A stretch of 64,000 nt of DNA from assembly GCA_963766935.1 (NCBI GenBank), contig CAVYBY010000012.1, positions 70,500-134,499 on the forward strand. Direction: 5' to 3'. Under the pieces are notes generated by a model that was not told where the DNA came from, ran no database searches, and was given only the letters and a program-made list of their open reading frames with translations. This document shows positions 46,770 to 56,827 of the stretch, piece by piece. Source of the stretch: CAVYBY01 sp963766935. GTDB taxonomy: Bacteria; Actinomycetota; UBA4738; HRBIN12. Made by a program: the position numbers and the translations under genes. How positions within the stretch are numbered: the first letter of the stretch is position 1; each line of letters opens with the position of its first letter.

Positions 46770-47731
46770 CGCGGCGCGGGACAGCCGGGTCCGTAGGCGA
46801 ACGCCGCCGAGCTCGGCCTCACGCGGCAGGCCGACTCGTCCACCGCGACGAACGCCGACGCGGGGATCCGCTTCAGCTGGTCGAGCAGCGTGTTCCTCCA
46901 CCGCGGATCGACCGTCCCCTGGACGAACCAGTCCGAGCCGTTGTCGGCGACGATCATCCCGTACCGCTTCATGGCGGTGAGGATCACGCGGGCATCGTGC
47001 CCGAACTTCGAGATGTCGAACCCCGCGGCGAGGCGGAACCGCGCTCCCATCGGCGGGCAGCGGGGATCGGAGCTGCCGGCCTCGTGCCGTGCCGGCCAGA
47101 GATAGCGCGTGGACGTGCAGCCGACCGTGAACCGCAGCGCATGGCGGATCGCGCCGGCACGGACCTCGTCGTAGCGAATGAGCCCGGGGAAGATCGGCAG
47201 CCCCGCGGCGTCGGCGCTCGTCCAGCCCGCCGGCCGGAGATCGTTCGCGTGCGGGCCGCGGAGCGCGTAGATGGCGCCGCTGCCGGCCGTCGGGTGGCCG
47301 CCGTTCCAGCTGGCCGCGTACAGCTCGAACAGCGCGCATGTCGCGTGGTCGATCATCAGCACGTGACGGTCGCTGCCGCCTTCGACCGGCGTCGAGCGGC
47401 CGAACGGGTAGGGGCGGCGATCGCTCTCGCTCGCGTACCGGAACCTGACGCGGACCCGTGCCTTGCTGTGGGCGACGACGTCGTACGGCATGCCGTAGGC
47501 GGGCGGTCCGAAGTCGGGATGCACGTTGGTGGTGCCGGCATGGGCCGATCGTTTCCACACCGCGCTTCGCGAGTTCACCGGCAGACGCGAGATGTTCATG
47601 TTCCACACGTTGTCGGCGGGGAAGACCCGGCAGGGCACGGGGTCCGGGACCCGCGGGCGGGCCGACGCGCCGGCGGCGACAAGCAGCGGCAACGCCAGAC
47701 CGAGAGCCACCGCGACGCGAACCCACCTCAT
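46766..47731 (-). CDS. Secreted protein of unknown function, 321 aa
   Basis: Signal peptide (WVRVAVALGLALPLLVAAGA), then a mature domain with CRVFPADNVWNMNISRLPV, FGPPAYGMPYDVV, HVLMIDHATCALFELYAA, LRPAGWTSADAAGLPIFPGL, RYDEVRAGAIRHALRFTV and KRYGMIVADNGSDWFVQG. It looks like a single globular domain with a conserved Trp/Asp/His content. I recall similar unnamed secreted proteins in soil bacteria and fungi but no function. ATG 47731 gives the proper signal peptide. Confidence 0.75.
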   Translation of the reverse strand: MRWVRVAVALGLALPLLVAAGASARPRVPDPVPCRVFPADNVWNMNISRLPVNSRSAVWKRSAHAGTTNVHPDFGPPAYGMPYDVVAHSKARVRVRFRYASESDRRPYPFGRSTPVEGGSDRHVLMIDHATCALFELYAASWNGGHPTAGSGAIYALRGPHANDLRPAGWTSADAAGLPIFPGLIRYDEVRAGAIRHALRFTVGCTSTRYLWPARHEAGSSDPRCPPMGARFRLAAGFDISKFGHDARVILTAMKRYGMIVADNGSDWFVQGTVDPRWRNTLLDQLKRIPASAFVAVDESACRVRPSSAAFAYGPGCPAPR

Positions 47732-47803
47732 GACCGGGTCATCGGCACCCCGGGGCACAACGATTGAATGCGCTGGTCACGGCGGCAATGAGCGCGCCGC
47801 CGC

Positions 47804-48889
<1,086 letters not shown>

Positions 48890-48896
48890 CATCGCC

Positions 48897-48902
48897 AGTC
48901 TA
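48897..48902 (-). promoter_or_regulatory. -10 box, leaderless ispG
   Basis: TAGACT on the minus strand, seven bases before the ATG at 48889. Confidence 0.4.
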
Positions 48903-48927
48903 CGAGGGGGGCTTGGGCGGCCGGGTC

Positions 48928-49377
48928 CTACGAGCCGAACACGTGGAAGGCGATCGTGCGTTCCTTCGGCTCGTCCATCTCGAACAGGATCAGCCGCTGC
49001 CAGCGACCGAAGGCGGGCTCACCGCCGACCACCGGGATCGCATGCGACGTGGCCGAGAGCAGCATGGCCTTCACATGCGCGTGCCCGTTCCTCCGCTCGT
49101 CCGGATTGAGGTTCTGCGTACGGACGCTCATGTCGTCGTGCTCGTAGTACACGCCGTCCTCGGGGACGAGATCCACGAGCCGGCGACGAAGATCCGCCAG
49201 CGCACCCGTCTCCCACTCGTTGATGAACAGCGCGCAGGTGGTATGGGCGCAGAACGCCACCACGCAGCCGTCCGTCACGCCGGTGTCCTTGATCGCGCGG
49301 AGCAAGTCGTCGGTGATGTCGAGGAACGCATACCGCTCCGGCGCGGTCACCTCGACGGTCGCGGTGCTCGACTTCAT
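48928..49377 (-). CDS. yjbQ: YjbQ family protein (UPF0047)
   Basis: A 149-residue small protein with the family core CAHTTCALFINEWETGALAD, DDMSVRTQNLNPDERRNGHA and HVKAMLLSATSHAIPVVGG, including conserved His residues. E. coli YjbQ has weak thiamine-phosphate synthase activity; the true role is unsettled. The ATG overlaps the histidine kinase stop (ATGA), so it is co-expressed with the two-component system. Confidence 0.9.
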   Translation of the reverse strand: MKSSTATVEVTAPERYAFLDITDDLLRAIKDTGVTDGCVVAFCAHTTCALFINEWETGALADLRRRLVDLVPEDGVYYEHDDMSVRTQNLNPDERRNGHAHVKAMLLSATSHAIPVVGGEPAFGRWQRLILFEMDEPKERTIAFHVFGS

Positions 49378-50729
49378 GAGTGCTTCCCCCCGCGCGCCGG
49401 AAGCTCGAAGGTGAACACGCTTCCCTCCCCGACCCGGCTCTCGGCGCGAATCTGCCCGCCGTGCGCCTCGACGACCGAGCGGGCGATGGCCAGGCCGATC
49501 CCCGTGCCACCGTCATCCCGGGATCGAGCCGTGTCCGCGCGGTAGAACCGCTCGAACAGCCGGGGCAGGTGCTCGGGCGCGATGCCCGATCCCGTGTCGC
49601 TCACCCGCACCTCGACGAACCCGTTCCGACGCCCCGCCGACACGATCACGTCTCCCCCGCGCCCGGTGAACCGGACGGCATTGTCCACGAGATTGAACAG
49701 CACCTGGTGGACCCGCTCGGGATCGGCGTCGACGTGCGGCAGGCCGGGAGGAAGGCTGGGCCGGATCTGAACGCCGCACGCGGGCCGCGCGACTTCGATC
49801 TCTGAGATCACGCGGTCGACGAGCGGCGGCAGCGCCACGTCGGAACGGCGAAGCGGGACCTCCCCCGACTCGAGCTTCGAAAGATCCAGGAGCTGTTCCA
49901 CGAGCCGGCCGAGACGCTCGGTCTGGGTCAGCATCACCTGGAGGAGCTGGGGGTCCGGCCGTTCCACGCCGTCGAGCAGGTTTTCCAGGTGCGCCCGGAT
50001 CGCCGTGATCGGGGTCTTCAACTCATGGGACACGTTGGCCACGAGGTCCCGCCGGCTCGTCTCCAGGTTCTCGAGCTCGCCGCTCATCCGGTTGAACGCC
50101 GTGGCCAGCCGGCCGACCTCGTCGCGGCTTGCCGTCTGCACGCGGACCCCGTACTCGCCGGTCTCCATGCGCTTGGCGGCCGCTGCCATGTCGCGAAGCG
50201 GCTGCGTCATCCCACGGGCGAGGAACCGCGCCAGCACGAGGGCGATCCCGGCCGCGAGCCCCCCGGCGAGGATGAACTGCCACCAGAAGGCGCCCAGGAA
50301 CGCGAACGTCGATCCGAGGCGGCCGAAGAAGCTCCGGTCGAGCGACGACCGCACGGCATAGACGAGGCTGACGACGCGGCCGTCCTTGACGACGGGGACG
50401 ACGGCGAACTCGAGGCCCCCCGCCGCGCCAACGTGGACCTGGCCGTCGTCGAACGCCGGCAGCGCGGCCGGCGGGGTCCCCTCGACGACGTCACCGGACG
50501 GCGTCGTGGTGACGAGGATCACGCCGGCCGGGGGCACGGCGAGGTTGCCGTCGGCCTCGGTTCGGGCCGCCCAGACCAGACGGAGCCGTTCCGAGTCCAG
50601 GTTCGACTCCCGCAAGACGTACCCGAGCATCAAGAAGACGAGGACGACGGTCACGCCCACGGCGAACACGATCGTCGAACCGAGCTTCGCGCGGATCGTG
50701 GGGAGCTTCTCGAGCGGACGCATGCTCAC
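49374..50729 (-). CDS. Membrane sensor histidine kinase
   Basis: A 451-residue kinase: two membrane helices flanking an extracytoplasmic domain of about 120 residues, a HAMP linker (RGMTQPLRDMAAAAKRMETG), H-box VSHELKTPITAIRAHLENLL with the phospho-His, N-box LFNLVDNAVRF, and ATP lid DTGSGIAPEHLPRLFERFYR and GGTGIGLAIARSVV. GTG at 50729 overlaps the regulator stop (GTGA). The PhoR/ResE-like layout does not reveal the stimulus. Confidence 0.93.
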   Translation of the reverse strand: MSMRPLEKLPTIRAKLGSTIVFAVGVTVVLVFLMLGYVLRESNLDSERLRLVWAARTEADGNLAVPPAGVILVTTTPSGDVVEGTPPAALPAFDDGQVHVGAAGGLEFAVVPVVKDGRVVSLVYAVRSSLDRSFFGRLGSTFAFLGAFWWQFILAGGLAAGIALVLARFLARGMTQPLRDMAAAAKRMETGEYGVRVQTASRDEVGRLATAFNRMSGELENLETSRRDLVANVSHELKTPITAIRAHLENLLDGVERPDPQLLQVMLTQTERLGRLVEQLLDLSKLESGEVPLRRSDVALPPLVDRVISEIEVARPACGVQIRPSLPPGLPHVDADPERVHQVLFNLVDNAVRFTGRGGDVIVSAGRRNGFVEVRVSDTGSGIAPEHLPRLFERFYRADTARSRDDGGTGIGLAIARSVVEAHGGQIRAESRVGEGSVFTFELPARGGKHS

Positions 50730-51430
50730 CCGCCGTGCTCCCGAAAGGCGTAGCCGACGCCGTGAACCGTGCGGATGAACCGTGGCTCGACGCCGTCCTC
50801 GCCGAGCTTGCGGCGGATGCGAGCGACGTGGGAGTCGACCACCCGGCCGCCGGCGTAGTCGCGGTATCCCCAGACGCGGTCCATCAACTGATCGCGGCTG
50901 AGCACGACCCCCGGATCGCGGGCCAGGGCGAGCAGGATCTCGAACTCGAGCGGCGTCAGCTGGATCTCGCCTTCGTCGACCGTGACCCGGCGGCGTCCCG
51001 CATCGATCATGAGCCCGTCGCGCCGGAGCTCCTCCTCGGGGCCGGCCTGCGCGAGACGGATCCGATCCGTGCGACGCAGGATCGCCTTCACGCGGGCCGT
51101 CAGCTCGCGCAGGCTGAACGGTTTGGTCAGGTAGTCGTCCGCGCCGACGGCGAGCCCGGCCACCTTGTCGGCCTCTTCGGTGCGGGCCGTGAGCATCAGC
51201 ACGGGGGTCCATGTCGACCGCTGGATCTCCTTGCACACCTCGAGCCCGTCCATGCCCGGCAGCATCAGATCGAGCACGACGAGATCGGGATGGTGCTCGG
51301 TGTGCAGGACGATGGCCTGGGGTCCGTCGTGGGCGACGATCACGCCGAATCCCTCGCTCTCGAGCCGCGCGCGGACGGCTTCTGCGATGGCCTCTTCGTC
51401 GTCCACGACCAGAATGTTGCGTTCGGGCAC
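50726..51430 (-). CDS. OmpR/PhoB-family response regulator
   Basis: A 234-residue regulator. Receiver: ILVVDDEEAIAEAVRARLES (acidic pair), LVVLDLMLPGMDGLEV (phospho-Asp), MLTARTEEADKVAGLAVGAD, YLTKPFSLREL. Effector: winged helix LTPLEFEILLALARDPGVVL and VVDSHVARIRRKLGEDG-type recognition helix. GTG 51430 is chosen because TACGAT lies seven bases before it; ATG 51439 is the alternative and overlaps that box. Direct repeats upstream could be its own operators. Confidence 0.92.
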   Translation of the reverse strand: MPERNILVVDDEEAIAEAVRARLESEGFGVIVAHDGPQAIVLHTEHHPDLVVLDLMLPGMDGLEVCKEIQRSTWTPVLMLTARTEEADKVAGLAVGADDYLTKPFSLRELTARVKAILRRTDRIRLAQAGPEEELRRDGLMIDAGRRRVTVDEGEIQLTPLEFEILLALARDPGVVLSRDQLMDRVWGYRDYAGGRVVDSHVARIRRKLGEDGVEPRFIRTVHGVGYAFREHGG

Positions 51431-51437
51431 GCGGGTC

Positions 51438-51443
51438 ATCGTA
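51438..51443 (-). promoter_or_regulatory. -10 box of the response-regulator operon
   Basis: TACGAT on the minus strand, seven bases before the GTG at 51430. Confidence 0.35.
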
Positions 51444-51470
51444 CGCCCGGGGTCGTGTGCGCCCGGGTCG
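51444..51470 (-). repeat. Direct repeats upstream of the response regulator
   Basis: CGACCCGGGCG (51460-51470) and CGACCCCGGGCG (51444-51455) on the minus strand are separated by four bases and abut the -10 box. The arrangement is what a tandem-binding OmpR-type regulator would use; autoregulation is inference. Confidence 0.4.
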
Positions 51471-51515
51471 AAAATGTTGAGAATTCGTGCTGGAACCGGT
51501 GCGGCGCAGGCCGAT

Positions 51516-52652
51516 TCAGCGGAATCGCGCGATGGGGTCGGTGATGTCGTTCACCACGGTCGCCAGCACGAAGGCGATCAGGAAGGCCATCACGACGGCC
51601 GAGACGGGGATCAGCCGGCGCATGTCGACGGGCTTTCCGCGGACGCGCTCGACGAGGAGAACGATCAGGTGTCCACCGTCGAACGGCGGGAGCGGCACGA
51701 GGTTGACGAGACCGACGAACACGGTGACGACGGCCAGCAGATACAGCAGGAGCCCCCAGGCGCCCACATCGCCGGTCGAGGCGGCCACCTGGCCGATGCC
51801 GACGACACTCGTCGGGTCGGTCGCCTGCCGTGGAGATCCGGAGAACAACCGCCCGAAGGTTCGCCCGACACCCCGCGGACCGAAAACCTGGCCAAGCTGG
51901 CGGAACGAATCCCACACGGATGTGCCGACCCGGCCGGAGCCGGTAAGGACCGCCTCGAACAGCGGGAGCCTGCGCACCTCGCGCAGGACGCCGATCCGTC
52001 CGATGCGATGGCCTTCGACGTCGAGCGCAGCCGGCGTCACCGAGATGTCCAGCTGCCGGCCGTCGCGCTCGAGGCCGAAGTCGATCGGGGTGCCGGGCCG
52101 GCCCTGCACATACTCGACGAGGTCCCCCCACGTGGCGATCGGGTGGCCGTCGACGCTCACGATCCGGTCGCCGGCCCGCACCCCGGCGAGGGACGCCGGG
52201 GATCGAACGTCGCCCACCTGCTGGGTGACCTCGCCCACGACCGGGGGCTCGCGCAGCTGCGCCGCGGGAGACTCGGCCACGTCGCCCCAGACGGTGAAGA
52301 CGATCGTGAACAAGACGGCCGCGACGAGCGCGTGCGAGGCCGGGCCCGCAAAGATCACCAGCGCGCGCTGCCAGATCGGCTTCGATCCGTAGGCGCCGGC
52401 CTCGTCCCCGGGTGCGACCGGCTCGTACGGGTTCATCCCGGCGATCTTCACGTAGCCCCCGAGCGGGAGCGCCTTGACGCCGTACTCGATCCCGCCGCGC
52501 CACGTCGACCAGATCCGAGGGCCGAAGCCGACGAAGTACTCCTTTACCTTGAAGCCGAACGCGCGGGCGACGACGTAGTGGCCGAGCTCGTGAACGAGGA
52601 TGACAACCAGCAGGAGACCGAAGAAGAGGACGACGGCCAAGGCTCCGGACAC
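51516..52652 (-). CDS. rseP: Site-2 intramembrane protease RseP/Rip1
   Basis: A 378-residue M50 zinc protease. First helix with VHELGHYVVARAFGFKV (HExxH), a PDZ domain in the middle (PASLAGVRAGDRIVSVDGHP), and the second metal motif LVPLPPFDGGHLIVLLVE. It cuts membrane-anchored anti-sigma factors and other small membrane proteins; in mycobacteria the homologue is Rip1. GTG start at 52652. The order dxr-rseP-ispG is conserved, here interrupted by the two-component system and yjbQ. Confidence 0.93.
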   Translation of the reverse strand: MSGALAVVLFFGLLLVVILVHELGHYVVARAFGFKVKEYFVGFGPRIWSTWRGGIEYGVKALPLGGYVKIAGMNPYEPVAPGDEAGAYGSKPIWQRALVIFAGPASHALVAAVLFTIVFTVWGDVAESPAAQLREPPVVGEVTQQVGDVRSPASLAGVRAGDRIVSVDGHPIATWGDLVEYVQGRPGTPIDFGLERDGRQLDISVTPAALDVEGHRIGRIGVLREVRRLPLFEAVLTGSGRVGTSVWDSFRQLGQVFGPRGVGRTFGRLFSGSPRQATDPTSVVGIGQVAASTGDVGAWGLLLYLLAVVTVFVGLVNLVPLPPFDGGHLIVLLVERVRGKPVDMRRLIPVSAVVMAFLIAFVLATVVNDITDPIARFR

Positions 52653-52673
52653 GCTTGGGGGACCTCCGGCCGG

Positions 52674-53834
52674 CTAGCCGTCTCCGTCGACGATCGCATG
52701 AGCGACCGAGCGGGCCCATGCATCGGCGCGCTCGATGTTCACGACGGAGACCACCGACGCCGGCTCGTGCTCGTCCACCACGCGCTGAGCGATCTCGACG
52801 ATGCGCGTGAGCGGGATCTTCCCCTCGAGGAAGGCCATCACGGCAACCTCGTTGGCCGCGTTCATCGCGGCCGGGAACGTGAGCCCGAGCTCACCGACGC
52901 GGTACGCGAGATCGACCGCCGGGAACGCCTCCCGATCGACCGGCTCGAACGACAGCGTTCGATCGGTGAGCGGCACCGGCTCGATCCCCTGCGGAAGGCG
53001 TTCCGGCCATGCCAGCGCCTGCTGGATCGGCAACCGCATGTCGGCCGAGGCCATCTCGGCGCGGATCGAACCGTCGCGGAACTCCACCATCGCGTGGACG
53101 ATGCCCTCGCGATGGATGAGCACGTGGATCTGCGAGTAGTCGAGGTCGAAGAGGTGATGCGCCTCGATCACCTCGAGACCCTTGTTCATGAGGGTCGCCG
53201 AGTCGATCGTGATCTTGGGGCCCATCGTCCACACGGGGTGCTGCAGGGCCTCCTTCACCGACGCCCGCGCGAGCTCCTCGCGGCCCCATCCGCGAAACGG
53301 ACCGCCCGAACCGGTCAGCACGACCCGCTTGAGGTCCTCGCGACGCTCGCCCCGCAGCGCCATCGCCAGCGCGGCGTGCTCGGAGTCGACGGGCAGGAGC
53401 CGCTCGGGCTCTCCCTTGATGAGGTCCATGACCAGCTCGCCGCCGACGACGAGGGATTCCTTGTTGGCCAGCGCCAGCGTCTTGCCGCTCTGCAGCGCCG
53501 CGAGCGTCGGCCCGAGTCCCGCGGACCCGACCAACGCGTTCAGCACCAAGTCCGCCTCCGTGTAGCCGGCCAGACGCTCGGCCGCATCCGGTCCGACCAG
53601 CAGGTCGAAGCCGCGGATCGCGCCCAGCTTCTGGCGGATGTCGTCGGCCGCCACCTGGTCCGCGATCGCGACGACCGGAGGCAGGAACTCGCGGATCTGG
53701 CCGACGAGCAACTCCTGATTGGCCCCGGCCGCGGACAGGCCGACCACCCGGAAGCGTTCGGGATTGCGGCGCACGACGTCGAGGGCCTGTGTCCCGATCG
53801 ACCCCGTCGAACCCAGGATCGTGAGCGATCTCAT
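52674..53834 (-). CDS. dxr: 1-deoxy-D-xylulose 5-phosphate reductoisomerase
   Basis: The 386-residue second enzyme of the MEP pathway. NADPH site ILGSTGSIGTQALDVV at the N-terminus; ALANKESLVVGGELV, LPVDSEHAALAMAL (metal and substrate residues), TGSGGPFRGW, HPVWTMGPKITIDSATLMNK and GLEVIEAHHLFDL follow. ATG at 53834 with a TACCCT box eight bases upstream. Intact frame. Confidence 0.96.
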   Translation of the reverse strand: MRSLTILGSTGSIGTQALDVVRRNPERFRVVGLSAAGANQELLVGQIREFLPPVVAIADQVAADDIRQKLGAIRGFDLLVGPDAAERLAGYTEADLVLNALVGSAGLGPTLAALQSGKTLALANKESLVVGGELVMDLIKGEPERLLPVDSEHAALAMALRGERREDLKRVVLTGSGGPFRGWGREELARASVKEALQHPVWTMGPKITIDSATLMNKGLEVIEAHHLFDLDYSQIHVLIHREGIVHAMVEFRDGSIRAEMASADMRLPIQQALAWPERLPQGIEPVPLTDRTLSFEPVDREAFPAVDLAYRVGELGLTFPAAMNAANEVAVMAFLEGKIPLTRIVEIAQRVVDEHEPASVVSVVNIERADAWARSVAHAIVDGDG

Positions 53835-53842
53835 CGTCTTCA

Positions 53843-53848
53843 AGGGTA
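53843..53848 (-). promoter_or_regulatory. -10 box, leaderless dxr
   Basis: TACCCT on the minus strand, eight bases before the ATG at 53834. Confidence 0.4.
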
Positions 53849-53892
53849 CCCCGTCGCCACGATGAACCGTGGAAGGGCCCGCGGCGCCGGGA

Positions 53893-55524
53893 TCAGCCGG
53901 TGATGACGCGCAGGAACAGGTACGCCGCCGGCGCCACGAACAGCAGCGAGTCGATCCGGTCGAGGACGCCACCGTGGCCGGGCAGCACGCTCCCCATGTC
54001 CTTGATCCCGAGGTCGCGCTTGAGGAGCGACTCGGCGAGATCGCCGAACGTCGCCGCCACCGCCACCACGATCCCGAAGATCGCCGCGCCGAGCTGGTCG
54101 TGCTTGAACACGTCCACCCAGGCGCTCACGACCGACGCGGACACGATGACCGTGACGACGAGTCCCGCGATGGCCCCTTCCCACGACTTCTTCGGGCTGA
54201 TCGAGGGAGCGAACCCCACCCGGATGAACGCCCCACCCATGATCGATCCCGTGAGGAACGCCGTGGAGTCGTACAGGAGCGTCAGCCCGATCACCGTGAT
54301 CACGAGCGATGTTCCGTCGTTCCACGACAACAGCGCGACGAGGTAGCCGGCGAGCAGGGGGATCCACGCCATGTTCAGCACGGTGAGTCCGAGGTCGCCG
54401 GCGACGCCGCTGCGATGCGCAGCCGGAACGGTCATGAACCACAGGAACGTCGCCACGAGCCCGAGCGAGAACATCGCGAGCAATGCGCTCTCGCCCCGCA
54501 AGTACGCGCCGCCCATCATCAGCGCGCCCGCAACCAGCCCGACCGCGGTCGCCGGCTGGCGGCTGCGCTTGACCATGACGCCGAAGAACTCGCCCTGCGC
54601 GAAGAGTGCGACCCCCGTGGCGACCACGGCGAACACCGCCTTGTCGATGGCGAGCGCGCCCAGTGCCACGGCCGCAAGCACGATGCCGGTCATGAACGCG
54701 GCCGGCACGTCGCGCTCGACGCCGCCCCCGCGCTGATCGAAGTCGGCGCCGACCTCGACCGAGGTGGGCTCCTGCCAGGACGGACCGCCGTACCCCTCGG
54801 TCCCCACGACGACGGTCCGCGGCGCTTCGAGATCGCCGAGGATGCCCTCGTCGTCCTCGAGAACCGAGCCGTGCTCGATTCCACCCCGCTGGGCATCGTC
54901 TTCAAGGACGACGTCCCCGATCTCGTCGTCGTCGAAGTCGTCCGTCGAGGTCTCGCCGCGCATCGAGCCGGCGAAGTGCTCGGCGGCCGCCTCGAGCTCC
55001 GATTCCGTGGGCATGTCGTCGCCGGCATCATCGATCTCATCCAGACCGAGCGTCGGAAGCGGAGCCGTCACCGTCGGTTCGGCGTGTGCGTCGCCCGCCG
55101 GAGCGTCGACGTCGTCCTCCGACCACGCTTCCTCGTCCGTGCTCGCCCAGATCGGCGAGTCCTCGTCACCGGCAACGTCGACGATCGAGTCGTCGACGGG
55201 CTCGATGTCCGAGGGTCGCGCGCTGACCTCCACTTCGACCTCGTCCACGGTTTCGCCTTCTTCCAGTGGCTCGTCGCCGAGGCCGCCTTCGACATCGAGC
55301 ACGGTGGTCTCGTACCAGGCGTCGTCGTCGCCTGGGATCGCGGCGTCGCCGGATGGCTCCGGAGTGGGTGCCGATGGCTCATGCCCGACGATGTCGACGT
55401 GCTCTTCGCGCGGCTCGACCGGGCCGGCCGCCTCGTCGGGCTCGTCGAAGTCGATGTCCCGGATCGGAGCGAAGAACTTATCGAGGTCTTCGAACAGATC
55501 CTCGCCGTCATGCTTGTCGGCCAC
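53893..55524 (-). CDS. cdsA: Phosphatidate cytidylyltransferase with long acidic N-terminal extension
   Basis: CdsA makes CDP-diacylglycerol. The catalytic membrane part (about residues 275-543, eight helices) has YDSTAFLTGSIMGG, the SISPKKSWEGAIAGL segment and the signature GDLAESLLKRDLGIKDMGSV followed by LPGHGGVLDRIDS. The first 275 residues are unlike ordinary CdsA: strongly acidic, rich in Asp, Glu, Pro and Gly and without membrane helices. The whole frame is open and the GTG start shares one base with the frr stop (TAGTG), so the extension belongs to the gene as read. Confidence 0.92.
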   Translation of the reverse strand: MADKHDGEDLFEDLDKFFAPIRDIDFDEPDEAAGPVEPREEHVDIVGHEPSAPTPEPSGDAAIPGDDDAWYETTVLDVEGGLGDEPLEEGETVDEVEVEVSARPSDIEPVDDSIVDVAGDEDSPIWASTDEEAWSEDDVDAPAGDAHAEPTVTAPLPTLGLDEIDDAGDDMPTESELEAAAEHFAGSMRGETSTDDFDDDEIGDVVLEDDAQRGGIEHGSVLEDDEGILGDLEAPRTVVVGTEGYGGPSWQEPTSVEVGADFDQRGGGVERDVPAAFMTGIVLAAVALGALAIDKAVFAVVATGVALFAQGEFFGVMVKRSRQPATAVGLVAGALMMGGAYLRGESALLAMFSLGLVATFLWFMTVPAAHRSGVAGDLGLTVLNMAWIPLLAGYLVALLSWNDGTSLVITVIGLTLLYDSTAFLTGSIMGGAFIRVGFAPSISPKKSWEGAIAGLVVTVIVSASVVSAWVDVFKHDQLGAAIFGIVVAVAATFGDLAESLLKRDLGIKDMGSVLPGHGGVLDRIDSLLFVAPAAYLFLRVITG

Positions 55525-56084
55525 TAGACCTCCATGAGCTCTTGCTCTTTGTGACCCTGGATCTCATCGATCTCGGCCACGAACCGATCGGTGAGCTTCT
55601 GGAGCTCCTTCTCGGCTCTATTGAGCTCATCTTCGGAGATGGAGCCCTCTCGCTCAAGCTTCTCCAGCTCGTCCTTGGCGTGGCGGCGAACGTTCCTGAC
55701 GGCAACGCGGCCCTCTTCGGACCGGTGATGGACCTGTTTGACCAGCTCGCGGCGCCGCTCTTCGGTCAGCGGCGGGAACGAGAGGCGGATCAGGGCGCCG
55801 TCGTTCGACGGGGTGATCCCGAGGTCGCTCTGCTGGATCGCCCGCTCGATCGCGCCGATCGAGTTGCGGTCGAACGGCTGGATCTGCAGGAGCCGGGGCT
55901 CGGGGATCGAGATGCCCGCCAGCTGATTCAGCGGCACCGGCGTTCCGTAGTACTCGACCATGATCCGATTCAACACGGCCGGCGCCGCCCGGCCCGTCCG
56001 GATCGTGGCCAAATCCTCTCTGAGGTGACCCACGGCCTGCTCCATCTTGTGCGTGCCGTCGCTGAGGCTGGTGTCGACCGTCAC
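55524..56084 (-). CDS. frr: Ribosome recycling factor
   Basis: A 186-residue RRF splitting post-termination ribosomes with EF-G. Core: MEQAVGHLREDLATIRTGRA, VEYYGTPVPLNQLAGISIPE, IQPFDRNSIGAIERAIQQSD and IRLSFPPLTEERRRELVK. GTG at 56084 overlaps the pyrH stop (GTGA) and follows a G-rich stretch. Confidence 0.96.
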   Translation of the reverse strand: MTVDTSLSDGTHKMEQAVGHLREDLATIRTGRAAPAVLNRIMVEYYGTPVPLNQLAGISIPEPRLLQIQPFDRNSIGAIERAIQQSDLGITPSNDGALIRLSFPPLTEERRRELVKQVHHRSEEGRVAVRNVRRHAKDELEKLEREGSISEDELNRAEKELQKLTDRFVAEIDEIQGHKEQELMEV

Positions 56085-56809
56085 GATACCCCCCCGTGCA
56101 CGAGCGTCCCGATGCGTTCGCCGGTGACCACCCGGCGGATGTTGCCCTCCTCGCGGAGGTCGAACACGATGATCGGAAGCTCGTTCTCCATGCACAGGGA
56201 CACCGCGGTCGCATCCATGACCTGGTAGCCGGCGCGCAGCATCTCCACGTACTCGATCGATTCGAAACGGCTCGCCGTCGGGTCGATGTGCGGATCCGCC
56301 GTGTAGACCCCGTCCACCTTCGTGCCCTTCAACAACGCGTCGGCGCGCATCTCGAGCGCGCGCTGCGCCGCCGTCGTGTCGGTCGAGAAGTACGGGACGC
56401 CGAGCCCGGCCGCGAAGATCACGACGCGCCCCTTCTCGAGGTGACGCTGGGCGCGAAGCGGCACGTACGGCTCGGCGATCTGCGCCATCTGGATCGCGGT
56501 CTGCACGCGCGTGGCGACGTGGATCTTCTCGAGGGCATCCTGCAACGCCAGCGCGTTCATCACGGTGGCGAGCATGCCCATGTAGTCCGCGCGGCCGCGG
56601 TCGATCCCCGGCGCCTGACGGCCGCGCCAGATGTTGCCGCCGCCGACCACGACGGCGACCTGGACGCCGAGGTCGAGGATCTCCGCCAGCTGGGTGGCGA
56701 TCAGGGCGGTCGCATCGGTGTCGATACCGCTCTCGGCGCGCGCGAAGGCCTCACCGGAGAGCTTCAACAACACCCGGCCGTAGTTCCGTGCCGCCGTGCC
56801 CTCCGCCAT
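56081..56809 (-). CDS. pyrH: UMP kinase
   Basis: A 242-residue bacterial hexameric UMP kinase. Motifs: RVLLKLSGEAFA, VVVGGGNIWRG, DYMGMLATVMNALALQDALE, GVPYFSTDTTAAQRALEM and KGTKVDGVYTADP. It phosphorylates UMP for pyrimidine nucleotide supply. Placed between tsf and frr as usual. Confidence 0.96.
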   Translation of the reverse strand: MAEGTAARNYGRVLLKLSGEAFARAESGIDTDATALIATQLAEILDLGVQVAVVVGGGNIWRGRQAPGIDRGRADYMGMLATVMNALALQDALEKIHVATRVQTAIQMAQIAEPYVPLRAQRHLEKGRVVIFAAGLGVPYFSTDTTAAQRALEMRADALLKGTKVDGVYTADPHIDPTASRFESIEYVEMLRAGYQVMDATAVSLCMENELPIIVFDLREEGNIRRVVTGERIGTLVHGGVS

Positions 56810-56827
56810 GTCTCGCCCTCGCCGGCC

